Shown: positions 62,403 through 64,000 of the stretch, piece after piece
Layout: the number at the start of each line of letters is the position of its first letter
Numbering within the stretch: the first letter of the stretch is position 1
From: Paenibacillus sp. GSMTC-2017
GTDB lineage: Bacteria > Bacillota > Bacilli > Paenibacillales > Paenibacillaceae
Reading direction: 5' to 3'
DNA length: 64,000 nt
Assembly (NCBI RefSeq): GCF_016019935.1
Contig: NZ_JAECMT010000004.1
Coordinates: 186,833-250,832 of the forward strand
The notes under the pieces: model-generated
The model's input: only the letters and a program-made list of their open reading frames with translations
Database searches by the model: none
Told to the model about the DNA's origin: nothing
Program-made: the position numbers and the translations under genes

Positions 62403-63297
62403 AGCACATATTCCTACTGTGGATTTAACGGAGAAAGTGATGAAGAAGCTATACGCGGAGCAGAACAGCAAACCGAAATTTATGATCAAATACAAAGTAA
62501 GTCTATTGGTAGCGGTAGCTATGCTTATGACGGCATCAACGGCTTTTGCGATGATTCAATATCAATCCATAAAAAATAAGCAGGGGGAAGTCGTCTTTGA
62601 AACTGGTCCATTAAATGAGGCTCCGAGGTTAACTGAAGATGAGAGACAACGGTGGATTAAAACTCGTATTTTAGGGGACGCAATATTAAAGGACGGTTCA
62701 GCTGCGTTTTTCTACATCGTCCCACATAATCCAAATATGGAGATTGATCTTAGAAATAAGCCATTTCTGTTTACGGATGTGTCGGCACTTCGGGAGAAAG
62801 TAACGGATAAGTCGGTTACGATCAGAGACAGCTTGGGTGAAAATTACACATTTAAAAGTGCGAAGGTCTTCTTTGAACCGGTTGCTTTACTCAATCCACA
62901 AACACCAGAAGAAAAAGCGGCAATAGCAGAAAAACTTAAGAAGCAGGCTGAGCAATCGAAAAAAGATTATGCGATGTTGCCGCTGGAACTATCTGATCGT
63001 TTCTTTCATTTAAACACTACCTACCAAAAACAGAAGAATGAAATAAACGTTACGATCAATTATAGTCGTGGTGTACCAACGGCACATTATGATGAACAAA
63101 TGAACATTAAACAAGAAAAGATTCAAGTTAACGGAGTAGATATGCTTTATTCCGTATCTAATGAAGGTTTTAAGGATTTAACATGGATTGTTGAGATTCC
63201 GGGCAGCAAACTTAATTATTTGTACAATATCGTAACGAGTGCAGATGATATTACGAAAGAAGACATGAAGAAGATAGCCGAATCTTATATGAATTAG
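62353..63297 (+). CDS. Membrane protein, probable anti-sigma factor partner of the ECF sigma
   Basis: 314 residues: a cytoplasmic N-terminus of ~45 residues, one TM helix (about 47-67, VSLLVAVAMLMTASTAFAM), then ~245 residues outside. The gene overlaps the sigma gene by 50 bp and starts near AAGGGAG (ATG at 62353 or 62359). It lacks the HxxxCxxC zinc motif of classical ZAS anti-sigma domains, so the anti-sigma role comes from context. The outer domain recurs in the next gene. Confidence 0.8.
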   Translation: MNMTLNKNHDLKKLFHEAHIPTVDLTEKVMKKLYAEQNSKPKFMIKYKVSLLVAVAMLMTASTAFAMIQYQSIKNKQGEVVFETGPLNEAPRLTEDERQRWIKTRILGDAILKDGSAAFFYIVPHNPNMEIDLRNKPFLFTDVSALREKVTDKSVTIRDSLGENYTFKSAKVFFEPVALLNPQTPEEKAAIAEKLKKQAEQSKKDYAMLPLELSDRFFHLNTTYQKQKNEINVTINYSRGVPTAHYDEQMNIKQEKIQVNGVDMLYSVSNEGFKDLTWIVEIPGSKLNYLYNIVTSADDITKEDMKKIAESYMN

Positions 63298-63315
63298 TAA
63301 TAGGAGTGATCTATT

Positions 63316-64000
63316 TTGAAAAAGATAGTAGGTCTGTTAATTGTAGCTGGTATGTTGCTCACATCATCAACAGGTTTTGCAACAAATAAATACCATAATT
63401 TAGAAAACGAGAAGGGTGAAGTCGTTTATCAGACAAAGTCGCTGAAAGAAATGCCTGTGGTAAAGTATAGCAAAGATGAAACGAAACGTATGAGTAAAAG
63501 CCACGATTTGGCTGATCAATTATTGAAGAATGGTTCGGCAGCACTTTTTTATGTTGTGAACAACAATCCAAAAGGAGAAACAGACCTAAGATTTAAGCCA
63601 TTTGTGTTTACTGATGTAGCCGCTCTTCGTAAGAAAATGAAAGGACAGCCACTTATCATTAGTGACAAATTGATAGGGAAATACACATTCAAAAGTGCAA
63701 CGGTCTTTTTTGATCCTATTACAGTGTTGAATCCTCCTACGGTTAAAGAACAAGCGAATATAGCGGATAAGTTGCGGAAGGAAGCGAAGAAGTCAAAAAA
63801 GGAATATGCGATGATGCCGGTGGAATTATCAGATCGCTTTGCTCATCTCACTATCCAATATGCACATGGAGACGAACAAATATCGGTTTCTATTATGAAT
63901 CATATAACCACGTCTATTCCTACAACTTACGTGGATGATCAAATGAAGATTGAGCAGGAGAAAATAGATGGAAAGAAAACAGATTTTCTATACACGGAAT
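63316..64000 (+). CDS. Secreted paralogue of the anti-sigma outer domain (partial, 3' end off the window)
   Basis: The TTG at 63316 follows AGGAG and opens a frame of 228 codons to the window edge. The product starts MKKIVGLLIVAGMLLTSSTG then FATN, a cleavable signal peptide, and goes on with segments that mirror the preceding gene: KNGSAALFYVV/KDGSAAFFYIV, KPFVFTDVAALR/KPFLFTDVSALR, YTFKSATVFFDP/YTFKSAKVFFEP and MPVELSDRF/LPLELSDRF. It lacks the cytoplasmic part, so it could be a soluble co-sensor or ligand decoy for the sigma/anti-sigma system. It is 18 bp after the preceding stop. Confidence 0.85.
   Translation, partial: MKKIVGLLIVAGMLLTSSTGFATNKYHNLENEKGEVVYQTKSLKEMPVVKYSKDETKRMSKSHDLADQLLKNGSAALFYVVNNNPKGETDLRFKPFVFTDVAALRKKMKGQPLIISDKLIGKYTFKSATVFFDPITVLNPPTVKEQANIADKLRKEAKKSKKEYAMMPVELSDRFAHLTIQYAHGDEQISVSIMNHITTSIPTTYVDDQMKIEQEKIDGKKTDFLYTE

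Overview
The window looks like chromosome of a low-to-moderate GC Firmicute of the Bacillales, most likely Paenibacillus or a close relative. The reasons are AGGAGG-type ribosome binding sites with many GTG/TTG starts, U-rich intrinsic terminators, a gnt operon with the order and operator known from Bacillus subtilis, a T-box-like leader, DesKR/OmpR-type two-component systems, a Ku/LigD operon and a heterocycloanthracin/sonorensin-type bacteriocin locus. No rRNA, tRNA, CRISPR array, insertion sequence or prophage was seen.

Layout. 1-2960: the gluconate operon gntR-gntK-gntP (minus strand; gntP runs off the left edge) with a perfect 18-bp GntR operator and a cre-like site at its promoter. 3259-8050: a giant protein with three CbbX/SpoVK-type AAA+ modules, followed by two membrane proteins. 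8168-10801: a PLP-homeostasis protein and a class I amidotransferase, divergent from a LysR regulator. 11118-12442: an RsgA-type GTPase behind a clear promoter and a possible 19-codon leader peptide. 12519-21614: small regulators (HxlR, two Crp/Fnr), enzymes, an OmpR/histidine kinase pair, and a two-gene YdcZ-type transporter split by a Crp/Fnr gene. 21712-23677: a guanylate-kinase-like protein divergent from a dGTPase. 23794-31148: dehydrogenase, hydrolase, a truncated VOC gene, a T-box-like leader before a GNAT acetyltransferase, another GNAT, and a 1053-residue hybrid sensor kinase.

31320-37310 is the most interesting part: a complete-looking linear azole peptide locus. It has a precursor with 15 cysteines at exactly every third position followed by a Gly/His tail, then (after a terminator) a ThiF-like maturation protein, a YcaO cyclodehydratase ending in a PxPxP-type tail, and an unusually long, two-domain SagB-type dehydrogenase. 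No transporter, leader protease or immunity gene is evident within it.

37543-39639 is a four-gene Ku/LigD end-joining operon with two small partner genes. 39742-43719 has an SDR remnant, an SRPBCC protein, and a MarR-controlled quinone/aromatic detoxification operon (ring-cleaving dioxygenase, LLM monooxygenase, FMN reductase). A second module of similar flavour (XRE-cupin regulator, DoxX, MhqD-like esterase, LigB-type dioxygenase) lies at 46227-48791. 44827-56412 carries an ATP-pyrophosphatase, GyrI-like proteins, an Eis-like acetyltransferase, two exported proteins of unknown function, a DUF418 protein and a DesKR-type pair. 56448-61598 holds a methyltransferase/polysaccharide deacetylase pair and a response regulator-ABC transporter-kinase operon of the lantibiotic/bacitracin resistance type. 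61791 to the right edge is an ECF sigma factor, its membrane-bound partner, and a signal-peptide-bearing paralogue of that partner's outer domain.

Product names are family assignments from motifs read by eye; no database search was possible. Start codons were moved from the longest open frame wherever a ribosome binding site clearly pointed to an internal start.
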